A DNA stretch of 7,640 bases from an uncultured Desulfovibrionaceae bacterium (GTDB lineage Bacteria > Desulfobacterota > Desulfovibrionia > Desulfovibrionales > Desulfovibrionaceae). Below the pieces are notes generated by a model. That model made no database searches. It worked only from the letters and a program-made list of their open reading frames with translations, and was not told the DNA's origin. Position 1 is the first letter of the stretch; every line of letters begins with the position of its first letter. The position numbers and the translations under genes were made by a program. Location of the stretch: assembly GCA_949427775.1 (NCBI GenBank), contig CASQEL010000090.1, positions 1 through 7,640 on the forward strand. The letters are read 5' to 3'. Shown in pieces: positions 1-5,263 of this stretch.

Positions 1-3
1 GGT

Positions 4-24
4 TTGGGGGCGAGCAGCCCCCAA
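4..24. repeat. Short GC-rich hairpin at left edge
   Basis: An 8-bp perfect stem, TTGGGGGC at 4-11 and GCCCCCAA at 17-24, encloses the 5-base loop GAGCA. No T-run follows on either strand. It may be the terminator of a gene lying left of the window, but that gene cannot be seen. Confidence 0.4.
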
Positions 25-54
25 GAGCGCATTTCAACCTGAAAATGCTCTAAC

Positions 55-96
55 GCGCCGTAAAATCTCCCCGTTCATGGAGAGGTTTTACGGCGC
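55..96. terminator. Long imperfect hairpin, possible terminator
   Basis: GCGCCGTAAAATCTCC at 55-70 pairs with the segment at 79-96, which ends TTTTACGGCGC. The result is a 16-bp stem with a 2-base bulge (GG) and the 8-base loop CCGTTCAT. The paired A4/T4 block sits inside the stem, and a TTTTT run occurs only further on, at about 110-114. It lies between the glpC 3' end and the left edge, so a transcription-stop role is reasonable but unproven. It could equally be the left-end structure of the decayed IS element to its right. Confidence 0.4.
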
Positions 97-135
97 ACCG
101 TGACTGGTATTTTTGCCTTTCTGCTTTTGATGTGC

Positions 136-179
136 CCACAGGCTGACACGGCGGCAGGGCCTGCCGTGTCAGCCTGTGG
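136..179. repeat. 17-bp perfect inverted repeat
   Basis: CCACAGGCTGACACGGC at 136-152 is the exact reverse complement of GCCGTGTCAGCCTGTGG at 163-179, with a 10-base spacer. No T-tract flanks it on either strand, so it is not a textbook intrinsic terminator. The right arm is also the start of the recognisable tnpB tail: in frame it reads AVSACG. The structure therefore sits on the truncation point of that relic. Confidence 0.75.
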
Positions 180-360
180 AGAGATAGTGAAACCTGGGAA
201 AAGAGGTGACGGGGCGTACCCGCAATATTGCCCACGCGAGAATGTTTGCGGGGAAAACCAAGCCTTGTTCCTCCGGGCAGTCTCAGTGAAGCAGAAATCC
301 GCTCAGGGGGACAATCGCAGGAGTGCTTCCACCGGGAATCCCTCGACTTCAGGCGAGGGA
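151..360 (+). pseudogene. Relic of IS200/IS605-family tnpB 3' end
   Basis: The plus frame through this stretch carries the usual tail signature of IS605/IS1341-type TnpB proteins: an ACGE motif at 172-183, then a low-complexity linker, then SVKQK at 283-297, then TGNP at 331-342. In intact TnpB the Cys of ACGE belongs to the C-terminal zinc ribbon, and the VKQE-like segment lies at the extreme C-terminus. Nothing upstream encodes the RuvC-like nuclease or the rest of the zinc finger; the frame meets a stop at 61 and the protein before 160 is unlike TnpB. It is therefore a non-functional remnant of roughly 50-70 codons, or part of an internally deleted mini-element. The motif assignment is from memory of the family, not an alignment. 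Confidence 0.5.
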
Positions 361-366
361 CAACGC
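337..366 (+). mobile_element. IS200/IS605-type right-end hairpin (omegaRNA 3' region)
   Basis: AATCCCTCG at 337-345, the 8-base spacer ACTTCAGG and CGAGGGA at 354-360 form a 7-bp stem directly after the tnpB-tail relic. This matches the usual right end of IS605/IS1341 elements, where a GGGAATCCC...CTTCAG...GGG hairpin ends the element. In active elements the same segment forms the 3' part of the guide RNA scaffold of TnpB. Bases after about 362 would then be flanking DNA. The element boundary is approximate because no left end was identified with confidence. Confidence 0.5.
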
Positions 367-387
367 CAACTCTTCAGAGCATGTGAC

Positions 388-462
388 GCGTGAATTGCGC
401 GACGGCCTGTTCGCATTTTGCGGCAAGGAATCGCAGAGAATTTCTTGCAGAGCAATTCACGC
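388..462 (-). ncRNA. Structured region downstream of glpC (3' UTR or terminator)
   Basis: GCGTGAATTGC at 388-398 is the exact reverse complement of GCAATTCACGC at 452-462, giving an 11-bp outer stem around 53 bases. Inside it, GCAAGGAA at 423-430 pairs with TTTCTTGC at 441-448 with one G-T position. The region begins 28 bases past the glpC stop codon. It could be the folded 3' end of the glpABC transcript or a terminator without a T-tract. No known RNA family was recognised, and the ncRNA label is only a suggestion. Confidence 0.25.
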
Positions 463-479
463 ATGGAATACGTACTGTT

Positions 480-499
480 CTATATTTTGCTATATTTTG
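480..499. repeat. 10-bp tandem duplication at glpC stop
   Basis: CTATATTTTG occurs twice back to back, at 480-489 and 490-499. Read on the minus strand, the 490-499 copy supplies the last residues and TAG stop of glpC (490-492), and the second copy is the first untranslated sequence. Loss or gain of a 10-base unit here would not remove the stop. Confidence 0.8.
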
Positions 500-1386
500 T
501 CCTGACTGCGTTCCAGATGCCGCCGCAGCAGACTGACGGGGTGCAGACAGTCTTTTCCGGAACCGTGCTTGATCTGAACGCGGCAGGTGCCGCACTCGGA
601 GGCGGCCACCGGGGCGTCGCTGTGCCGCACGGTTTCGAAGAGCGCCGACCCTACCTGCATAGCGATGGGATATTTTTCCTTTTTAAAACCGTAACTTCCC
701 GAAATACCGCAGCAACCGGCGTCCGCATTTTCCGTCGTCAGGCCGGGAAGATTCTTGAGCAGTTCCATACCGGGCAAGCCGATGCCCTGAGCCCGCAGAT
801 GGCAGGGCGCATGATAGACGACCTGGCGCGGCGCATTTTCCGGGGACGGGGTTTTGGGAATGCGCAGTTCGCCCCGTTCTATACAGTCCAGGAGAAACGC
901 CTGGGCGTCGGCCAGCGCGGTGGTCTGGCCGGGCTGCACCGTATCCGGAAAGTATTCCGGAAGATCGGATTTGAACATCAGGGCGCAACTGGGGCAGCCC
1001 GTGAGCACGGGAACGCCTTCCTGCTGCCAGTGGTGCAATTCTTTCATATTGCGGGCGGCGTTGGTTCGGGCGTCCTCCCAAAAACCGTTGGCGATCATGG
1101 GCAGGCCGCAACAGACGAAGGCGTCGGGCACGATGACTTCATAGCCCGCCCGGTTGAGCGCCCAGACCATGTCCAGTCCGGTTTGGGGATCATAAATGTC
1201 GATGAAACAGCCGGGAAAAAAGACGACCCGGCGCTCATGCCTGCCCTGATAAACATTCTTGTGCCGCGCACGGAATGTTTGCGGCGCAAATTCGGGCAGC
1301 GGCGCTTGAGCGGCAATGCCCAGCCAATCCAGCAGAACGCGGGTGGCGGGATTGAGCATGCCGACGTTTTTGAGCGCGGCCGGCAC
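490..1386 (-). CDS. glpC: GlpC C-terminal fragment (two CCG domains)
   Basis: This frame is open from a GTG at 1386 to the TAG at 490 and encodes both cysteine-rich CCG domains of GlpC, ending in a typical tail (HPVSLLRRHLE). The GTG is probably an internal Val of the intact protein: no good ribosome binding site precedes it and the upstream frame has no nearby stop that would allow coupled reinitiation. The CCG domains are well conserved, which argues that the lesion is recent or a sequencing artefact. Confidence 0.6.
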   Translation of the reverse strand: MPAALKNVGMLNPATRVLLDWLGIAAQAPLPEFAPQTFRARHKNVYQGRHERRVVFFPGCFIDIYDPQTGLDMVWALNRAGYEVIVPDAFVCCGLPMIANGFWEDARTNAARNMKELHHWQQEGVPVLTGCPSCALMFKSDLPEYFPDTVQPGQTTALADAQAFLLDCIERGELRIPKTPSPENAPRQVVYHAPCHLRAQGIGLPGMELLKNLPGLTTENADAGCCGISGSYGFKKEKYPIAMQVGSALFETVRHSDAPVAASECGTCRVQIKHGSGKDCLHPVSLLRRHLERSQDKI

Positions 1387-1694
1387 GAATCGCCGTGGGC
1401 CAGCACCCAGTCCCGCAAGGGGGGACGGTGTTCCTTGCAGTGCTCGGCGCGGGCCAGCATGTTGAATGTGGACACCGGCACGTCATGCGGGCAGGCGATG
1501 TCGCAGTTTTTGCAATTGGAGCAGTAGTGGAGCGATTCTTCCTCGCCCAGACCCAGGAGGCGAAAGCGTTCGTAGGCCGGGCCGATCATACGGGGGCCGA
1601 GGAAGTTGGTCGTGGCCCGGGCCACGGGACAGTGCACCACGCAGGTGGTGCAGGCGATGCATTTGTCCGGATTGGGATGTTGCTTGGTCGGCAT
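1095..1694 (-). CDS. glpC: GlpC N-terminal fragment (two 4Fe-4S motifs)
   Basis: This is the reading frame starting at the true glpC ATG. Only its first 102 or so residues, down to about 1389, are GlpC-like. The remaining roughly 97 residues come from the wrong frame and have Arg/Pro/Ser-rich out-of-frame composition. If the frameshift is real, the translated product is a two-cluster ferredoxin-like stub lacking both CCG domains and is unlikely to support the complex. Confidence 0.6.
   Translation of the reverse strand: MPTKQHPNPDKCIACTTCVVHCPVARATTNFLGPRMIGPAYERFRLLGLGEEESLHYCSNCKNCDIACPHDVPVSTFNMLARAEHCKEHRPPLRDWVLAHGDSCRPRSKTSACSIPPPAFCWIGWALPLKRRCPNLRRKHSVRGTRMFIRAGMSAGSSFFPAVSSTFMIPKPDWTWSGRSTGRAMKSSCPTPSSVAACP
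1384..1391 (-). other. glpC: glpC frameshift point
   Basis: On the minus strand the bases read GGCGATTCGTGCCG. Frame 1 gives G-D-S-C and the other frame gives F-V-P. Adding one base (for example GGC GAN TTC GTG CCG) joins HGD to FVPAALK. A C6 run lies nearby at 1419-1424, but the frame is already correct on both sides of it, so it is not the shift site. Confidence 0.7.
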
Positions 1695-1707
1695 AGCTGT
1701 TCCTGCC

Positions 1708-2964
1708 TTATACATGCTGCGCGGCGTGCCAGCCCGTGACCAGCGCTACGCCGTTGCCGCTTTTTTCCGTGGAGAAATCGTAACCGCCCAGGGAACGTCC
1801 CGCAAAGTGGACGTTTTTCAGACGCGGCGCGCCCGTATCGTCCACGGGACGCAGCGCGTCGTCCACGGCCACGCCCATCATCGCGAAGGGATGGCTGCCG
1901 AAGATGTCGGGAGCGGACCAGTCCGTGGGATCTTCGGGTACGCTGCCGTCCGGCAGGCGCAGGGGCAGGCCGAAGATGGCTTCTCTGGCGACGCCCGGTT
2001 CGGAGGCGAAGCCGCCGCCCATGAAACCGCCGGTGGCGATGATGAAGGCGTCGGCCGGATAGCTTCGCTCGTGGTCGAAGCCGCTGGTGATCAACGCCGT
2101 GCAACGGTCGCCTTCCACCTCGGCGCGGGTCACGGAAACGTTTTCCACGATTTCCACGTTGTTTTCATGGAGGGCGCGCAACAGCATCCGGCGCAGCCGC
2201 AGACCGCTGACACCCGGCGGGATGGACAGCATTTCCAGCAGGGGGCGCCCCAGATGCCGCCGCAGGGCGTGCCAGACGCCGTCTTCCGTCCCGCAGATCG
2301 GGGGAACCAGCACCACATCGGCATCCCGGAGCTGCGGCGTGAGATGGTCGCACAACCAGGCGACGCCCGCCTCGGTGTCCAGATAGCGGGCCACGTCCAG
2401 CGGCGTGATGTTGCGATGCGTTTTGCCGAACGGCGCGGGCAGCACCGTTTCGCGGTATTCCTTGTCCGCCAGTGTGGGATAGCGGCGCAGTTGCCCGATA
2501 ATCAGACCGGGATGGCAGTCTTTGAGGCCGCCGACGCCGGCTACGAGCACGCGCCGCGCGTCATGCAGCAAATCCGCGTCGGCGCTGGGCGGGCAGAGGT
2601 ACGTGGGCTTGAGCGTGCCCATGACGGTGGGAAGCCGACGGTTACGCGACAGCCGGGGCAGCAGCGGGCTGCCCTGGCGGGCGCAAAAATCCGTGAAAAA
2701 ATCCAGCGCGGCCCGCACCTGTTCCACGCCCACCGTGCGATAGGGATGAGAGGGCGGCAGCGCGTTCAGCGCGTCCAGGGGGTCGCCGTCCACCGGCTTG
2801 CCGTTCAGATATCCCAGCAGATCCACGCAGCCGCTGCCGATGGACAGCGCGCCCGCGCCGAAGGTGAGCAGGGTTACGCGCTTGCCGCGCTCTCCGGCGG
2901 CCAGGGCCGCCACCAGTCCGGCCAGGCCGGAGCCGACCACGACGACATCAGTTTTCTTGCTCAT
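1708..2964 (-). CDS. glpB: Anaerobic glycerol-3-phosphate dehydrogenase subunit B
   Basis: GlpB is the FMN-binding flavoprotein subunit that works with GlpA in the catalytic dimer oxidising glycerol 3-phosphate to dihydroxyacetone phosphate. The chosen ATG at 2964 has GGAG 8 bases upstream. It gives 418 residues, against 419 in E. coli. The N-terminus has a Rossmann dinucleotide-binding motif, G-S-G-L-A-G at residues 11-16, after a run of four valines, followed by the GALSIGSGCVDLL segment typical of GlpB. The C-terminus reads FAGRSLGGYDF...GWHAAQ, as in flavoprotein oxidoreductases of this type. The first 17 bases overlap the 3' end of glpA, which suggests translational coupling. An in-frame TTG five codons upstream is possible but lies on the binding-site side and is less likely. 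Confidence 0.92.
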   Translation of the reverse strand: MSKKTDVVVVGSGLAGLVAALAAGERGKRVTLLTFGAGALSIGSGCVDLLGYLNGKPVDGDPLDALNALPPSHPYRTVGVEQVRAALDFFTDFCARQGSPLLPRLSRNRRLPTVMGTLKPTYLCPPSADADLLHDARRVLVAGVGGLKDCHPGLIIGQLRRYPTLADKEYRETVLPAPFGKTHRNITPLDVARYLDTEAGVAWLCDHLTPQLRDADVVLVPPICGTEDGVWHALRRHLGRPLLEMLSIPPGVSGLRLRRMLLRALHENNVEIVENVSVTRAEVEGDRCTALITSGFDHERSYPADAFIIATGGFMGGGFASEPGVAREAIFGLPLRLPDGSVPEDPTDWSAPDIFGSHPFAMMGVAVDDALRPVDDTGAPRLKNVHFAGRSLGGYDFSTEKSGNGVALVTGWHAAQHV

Positions 2965-4567
2965 TGCGGGCTCCGTCAAGATTGAGCGTGGCGGCGTAAA
3001 TGGCCCGCCCCAGTTCGATTTCCTTGAGTTGCGCGCTCCAGAGAGCGGGCCGCAGACCGCGCCAGCGCTCCTGGAGAAAGGCGCGCACGTTTTCCGTGGG
3101 CGACAGGGACAGCGGCACGCCGCGTTCGGTCAACGCGCCGATGGTCCGCAGGGAACAGAACGTTCCCTGGCAGGTGCCCATGCCCAGGCGGGTGCGCAGG
3201 CGAATGTCGTGCAGGGAATGTGTGGCCGGATCGCGGGCCACATATTCCACTTCGGTCATGCTGACCATTTCACATTCGCACAGCAGTTCGTTGTCCGACG
3301 CTCCGGCGGCTTCGTCGACCACCTCGGCAAAGGCGTCGCCCAGGCGTTCCGCCACCAGGCCCACGCCGTGGGCCGGGAAGTAGCGAGCCGCCTTGCGCAG
3401 CGTGTCCTGCGGCGGGTCGGCCACCAGAGGTTCTTCGGCCGTGCGGCAGGGAGCCGAAACATTCATGTGGCGGCAGACCAGATCCGTCATTTTCTCGGCC
3501 ATGAGACGGTAGGTCGTCAGCTTGCCGCCGAAAATGCTGGCCATGCCCGCCAGCCCGTCTTCGTGGTGATCGACGATGTGAAAGTTGCGGCTGGCGGCCC
3601 GGCCCGTGGCGTTGCTGGGCGTGTACAGGGGGCGGGTGCCCGCGAAGGCCCGCAGAATGCGGTAACTGCGCAGATCCGGGAACAGGGGTTCGCCGATCTG
3701 CAACAGACGCAGCACTTCTTCGCTGGTGGGCGTGGTATTGTCCGGGCGATCCGTGGGCGTGGAGGTGGTGCCCAGAATGGTGATGGAACCGTGCGGCACG
3801 AAGATGTCGCCGTCGGAACTCTTGTGCAGCCGGTTGATCACGCGGGAGGTGAAGCGGTGGTTGAAGACCACCAGGGTGCCCCGGTCGGGCGAGACGCTCA
3901 CGTCCAGACCGGCCATGTGGGCGATCTGTCCGGACCAGGAACCGGCGGCGTTGACCACGAAGGCGCATTCGATGGACAGAGTTTCGCCGGTGATGCGATT
4001 TTTGGCCGTGACTCCGGTGATCCGGCCGTTGTCCTGACGGATGCCGGTCACTTCGTGATAGGTGAGCACTTCACCGCCGTAGCGGCGGGCCGACATGGCG
4101 TTGTGCCAGACCAGCCGGAAACCGTCCACGCAGGAGTCGGGCACGCGGTACACGGAGCGCAGATCCGGAGCCAGATTGGGCTCAAGTCGCCGGGCTTCCT
4201 GCACATCCACCTGTTCGACACTGATGCCCGCCCGCTCGCAGGCCTTGACCCAGGGAGCCTCGAACAAGGGATCATCCAGGGGAGTGCGGGCGAAGAAGCC
4301 TTCGGTTTCCTCGACGCACTGTTTGCCGATACGCCGCAGAATGGCGTTCTCTTCAATGCATTCCCGCGCCGACTCGCTGTCGCTGACGGCATAACGCGCG
4401 CCGCTGTGCAGCAGGCCGTGAAAGCGCGAGCTTGTGCCGTGGGCCAAGCCCCCCTGCTCCAGCAGCAGGGCCGGGATGCCGCGCATGCACAGATCGCGCA
4501 AAATGCCGATGCCTGTGGCTCCGCCGCCGATAACGACCACTGTAGTTTGTTTCACGCTGTTCTCCAT
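2948..4567 (-). CDS. glpA: Anaerobic glycerol-3-phosphate dehydrogenase subunit A
   Basis: GlpA is the FAD-containing catalytic subunit of the respiratory dehydrogenase that feeds electrons from glycerol 3-phosphate into anaerobic respiration. It has 539 residues, close to 542 in E. coli. The FAD motif G-G-G-A-T-G is at residues 14-19, with the acidic ribose-binding E37 at the end of the second strand. The substrate-pocket signature HGLLHSGARYAV spans 50-61. A C-terminal BFD-like [2Fe-2S] domain has C430-x-C432 and C466-x4-C471 (CECE and GTCQGTFC), which separates GlpA from the aerobic GlpD. The ATG at 4567 has AGGA only two bases away. A GTG at 4555 has GGAG at a better distance and would remove four residues, so the start is uncertain by four codons. 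It is the first gene of the operon. Confidence 0.95.
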   Translation of the reverse strand: MENSVKQTTVVVIGGGATGIGILRDLCMRGIPALLLEQGGLAHGTSSRFHGLLHSGARYAVSDSESARECIEENAILRRIGKQCVEETEGFFARTPLDDPLFEAPWVKACERAGISVEQVDVQEARRLEPNLAPDLRSVYRVPDSCVDGFRLVWHNAMSARRYGGEVLTYHEVTGIRQDNGRITGVTAKNRITGETLSIECAFVVNAAGSWSGQIAHMAGLDVSVSPDRGTLVVFNHRFTSRVINRLHKSSDGDIFVPHGSITILGTTSTPTDRPDNTTPTSEEVLRLLQIGEPLFPDLRSYRILRAFAGTRPLYTPSNATGRAASRNFHIVDHHEDGLAGMASIFGGKLTTYRLMAEKMTDLVCRHMNVSAPCRTAEEPLVADPPQDTLRKAARYFPAHGVGLVAERLGDAFAEVVDEAAGASDNELLCECEMVSMTEVEYVARDPATHSLHDIRLRTRLGMGTCQGTFCSLRTIGALTERGVPLSLSPTENVRAFLQERWRGLRPALWSAQLKEIELGRAIYAATLNLDGARNEQEN

Positions 4568-4725
4568 CGTCCTGCAGGACTTGCCGCGCGGTGCACAGCG
4601 ACACCATGCTGACTATCGTCTCCGGTCGACGGCGGGAGGGCGCCCACGCGCCGCCTGCGCGGTTCCCGCGGAATCGCTTCAGAATCCCGCGCGGCCGGGA
4701 TGCCGTTGCCTGCGTTCGGCTCATG

Positions 4726-4745
4726 TGTTTTCGTTTATGAAAATA
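4726..4745. promoter_or_regulatory. GlpR-like operator 1
   Basis: TGTTTTCGTTTATGAAAATA is an imperfect palindrome with TTTTC/GAAAA arms. Compared with the E. coli GlpR half-site consensus as I remember it (WATKYTCGWW), each half matches 9 of 10 positions. It lies about 160 bases upstream of glpA. It overlaps a weak minus-strand promoter candidate: TTGTTT at 4761-4756 with CATAAA at 4739-4734, spacing 16. Binding by a DeoR-family GlpR repressor is inferred; no glpR is in the window. Confidence 0.45.
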
Positions 4746-4781
4746 ATTTCTCAGAAAACAATAAAAATCGAAATATTTTTT

Positions 4782-4811
4782 GATGTAGCGGTTTCGCTCT
4801 TGCCATGTCAA
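4782..4811 (-). promoter_or_regulatory. Candidate glpA promoter
   Basis: On the minus strand a perfect -35 TTGACA (4811-4806) is followed after 17-18 bases by CTACAT or TACATC, which is a poor -10. Transcription would start near 4775 and give a 5' leader of about 200 bases. The site lies between the two GlpR-like operators, which supports a regulated promoter in this place, but the -10 is weak. Confidence 0.35.
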
Positions 4812-4830
4812 GGACTATTTTCATTATAGT
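4800..4830 (+). promoter_or_regulatory. Candidate plus-strand promoter toward HAD gene
   Basis: TTGCCA at 4800-4805 is followed by CATTAT at 4822-4827 (spacing 16) or TATAGT at 4825-4830 (spacing 19). The second overlaps operator 2. If used, it would give a leader of more than 400 bases before the HAD phosphatase start. The match is moderate and unproven. Confidence 0.25.
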
Positions 4831-4835
4831 AAATG
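4816..4835. promoter_or_regulatory. GlpR-like operator 2
   Basis: TATTTTCATTATAGTAAATG matches the remembered E. coli GlpR half-site at 9 of 10 positions in the first half and about 7 of 10 in the second. Its centre is 90 bases from the centre of operator 1. It sits just upstream of the minus-strand TTGACA and over the plus-strand -10 candidates. Two spaced operators are usual in E. coli glp control regions. The second half is weak, so confidence is lower than for operator 1. Confidence 0.3.
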
Positions 4836-4836
4836 C

Positions 4837-4967
4837 CTGATACCGCACGAAGGGGCGTTATTCGATTGCCCTGATTCGGGCCGCCCCCGGGGTTGCGGGA
4901 GAAAATGATGCGGTGTATCAGAGCGGACAATAACGGCTCCGCAGACTGCCGGAAACGCCGGCGCCGC
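4837..4967 (+). promoter_or_regulatory. Interleaved inverted repeats, possible structured leader
   Basis: CTGATACCGCA at 4837-4847 pairs with TGCGGTGTATCAG at 4909-4921 through a 2-base bulge. CGTTATT at 4856-4862 pairs exactly with AATAACG at 4929-4935, so the two stems are interleaved and could form a pseudoknot or alternative folds. GCCC/GGGC at 4868-4881 and GCCGG/CCGGC at about 4948-4962 are local hairpins. No known riboswitch core was recognised. It could be a leader RNA element of the plus-strand transcript, or DNA-level regulatory repeats. A chance grouping in GC-rich DNA remains possible. Confidence 0.3.
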
Positions 4968-5263
4968 AGTATATGGTCGTGCTCTTTCCGAGGGTCGTGC
5001 GGCGTGTTTCATGTGTCCGTCTGCCGTGAGCTTTTCCGGAATTCCGCGCCGTCCTGATGCGGCGGCATTCCCCCCTTCAGGAAGCCTTTGTCGACGTTCC
5101 GGTCCGTGAGTTTCGGGGCTTCCGTCCGAACGGACTGCGGTTGTGGGGGATTTGGAAAACAGGCGCGGCGTGGCGCTGCGGTGACCGCGCGGGATCGGGG
5201 GTGCGTCCCCGCACGGGAAATTTTCGGAAAAGAAACAGAAAAGCACGAGAAAAGGGAAGCGTA
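4968..5263. other. Upstream non-coding stretch before HAD gene
   Basis: Apart from short hairpins, such as GTGCG/CGCAC at about 5201-5214, I see no gene here. A frame in register with the HAD gene is open from 5057, but its translation is Arg/Gly-rich and unlike the family's N-terminus, so I treat it as untranslated. AAAGGGAAG at 5251-5259 is the ribosome binding site of the next gene. Confidence 0.4.

Larger units (their letters stand above)
490..1694 (-). pseudogene. glpC: Anaerobic glycerol-3-phosphate dehydrogenase subunit C, frameshifted
   Basis: GlpC is the iron-sulfur subunit that anchors GlpAB to the membrane and relays electrons to quinone. The start is the ATG at 1694-1692, with AGGAA just upstream and 13 bases after glpB. 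The N-terminal frame shows two 4Fe-4S ferredoxin motifs: C12, C15, C18, C22-P and C58, C61, C64, C68-P. The downstream frame shows two CCG domains, with FFPGC and VCCG (CCG codons at 1105-1113) and then HAPCH and GCCG (codons at 706-714). The parts lie in different frames. N-terminal family similarity runs through HGD (residue 102, codon 1391-1389) and resumes one base out of register at FVPAALK. Restoring one base after 1390 gives 401 residues, against 396 in E. coli. No convincing slippery heptamer was found, so a one-base deletion or sequencing error is likelier than programmed frameshifting. Confidence 0.85.

Noticed and set aside
1384..1430. Programmed -1 frameshift in glpC
   Set aside because: No X-XXY-YYZ heptamer in the correct register was found. 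The CAAAAAC near 1370 is in phase with the wrong frame, and the C6 run at 1419-1424 lies where the frame is already correct.
418..1527. Long plus-strand open frame opposite glpC
   Set aside because: It mirrors the codons of a clearly recognised minus-strand gene in GC-rich DNA, and its translation has no domain or sensible composition.
2965..2979. TTG start of glpB five codons upstream
   Set aside because: The GGAG ribosome binding site lies between it and the ATG at 2964, and the ATG start gives the family length.
1606..2985. Long plus-strand open frame opposite glpB
   Set aside because: Antisense shadow of glpB; rich in Gln, His, Arg and Gly with no family motif.
2798..4612. 604-codon plus-strand open frame opposite glpA
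   Set aside because: Longer than glpA itself but a shadow: glpA matches its family along the full length, and the antisense product is low-complexity.
4835..4856. Resemblance to the 3' half of a TPP riboswitch (CCTGAT...CGAAGGGG)
   Set aside because: The required 5' half with its CTGAGA segment is missing and the downstream gene is not a thiamine gene.
5057..5263. N-terminal extension of the HAD protein by 69 residues
   Set aside because: The family starts a few residues before DxDGT, a ribosome binding site precedes the ATG at 5264, and the extension is Arg/Gly-rich.
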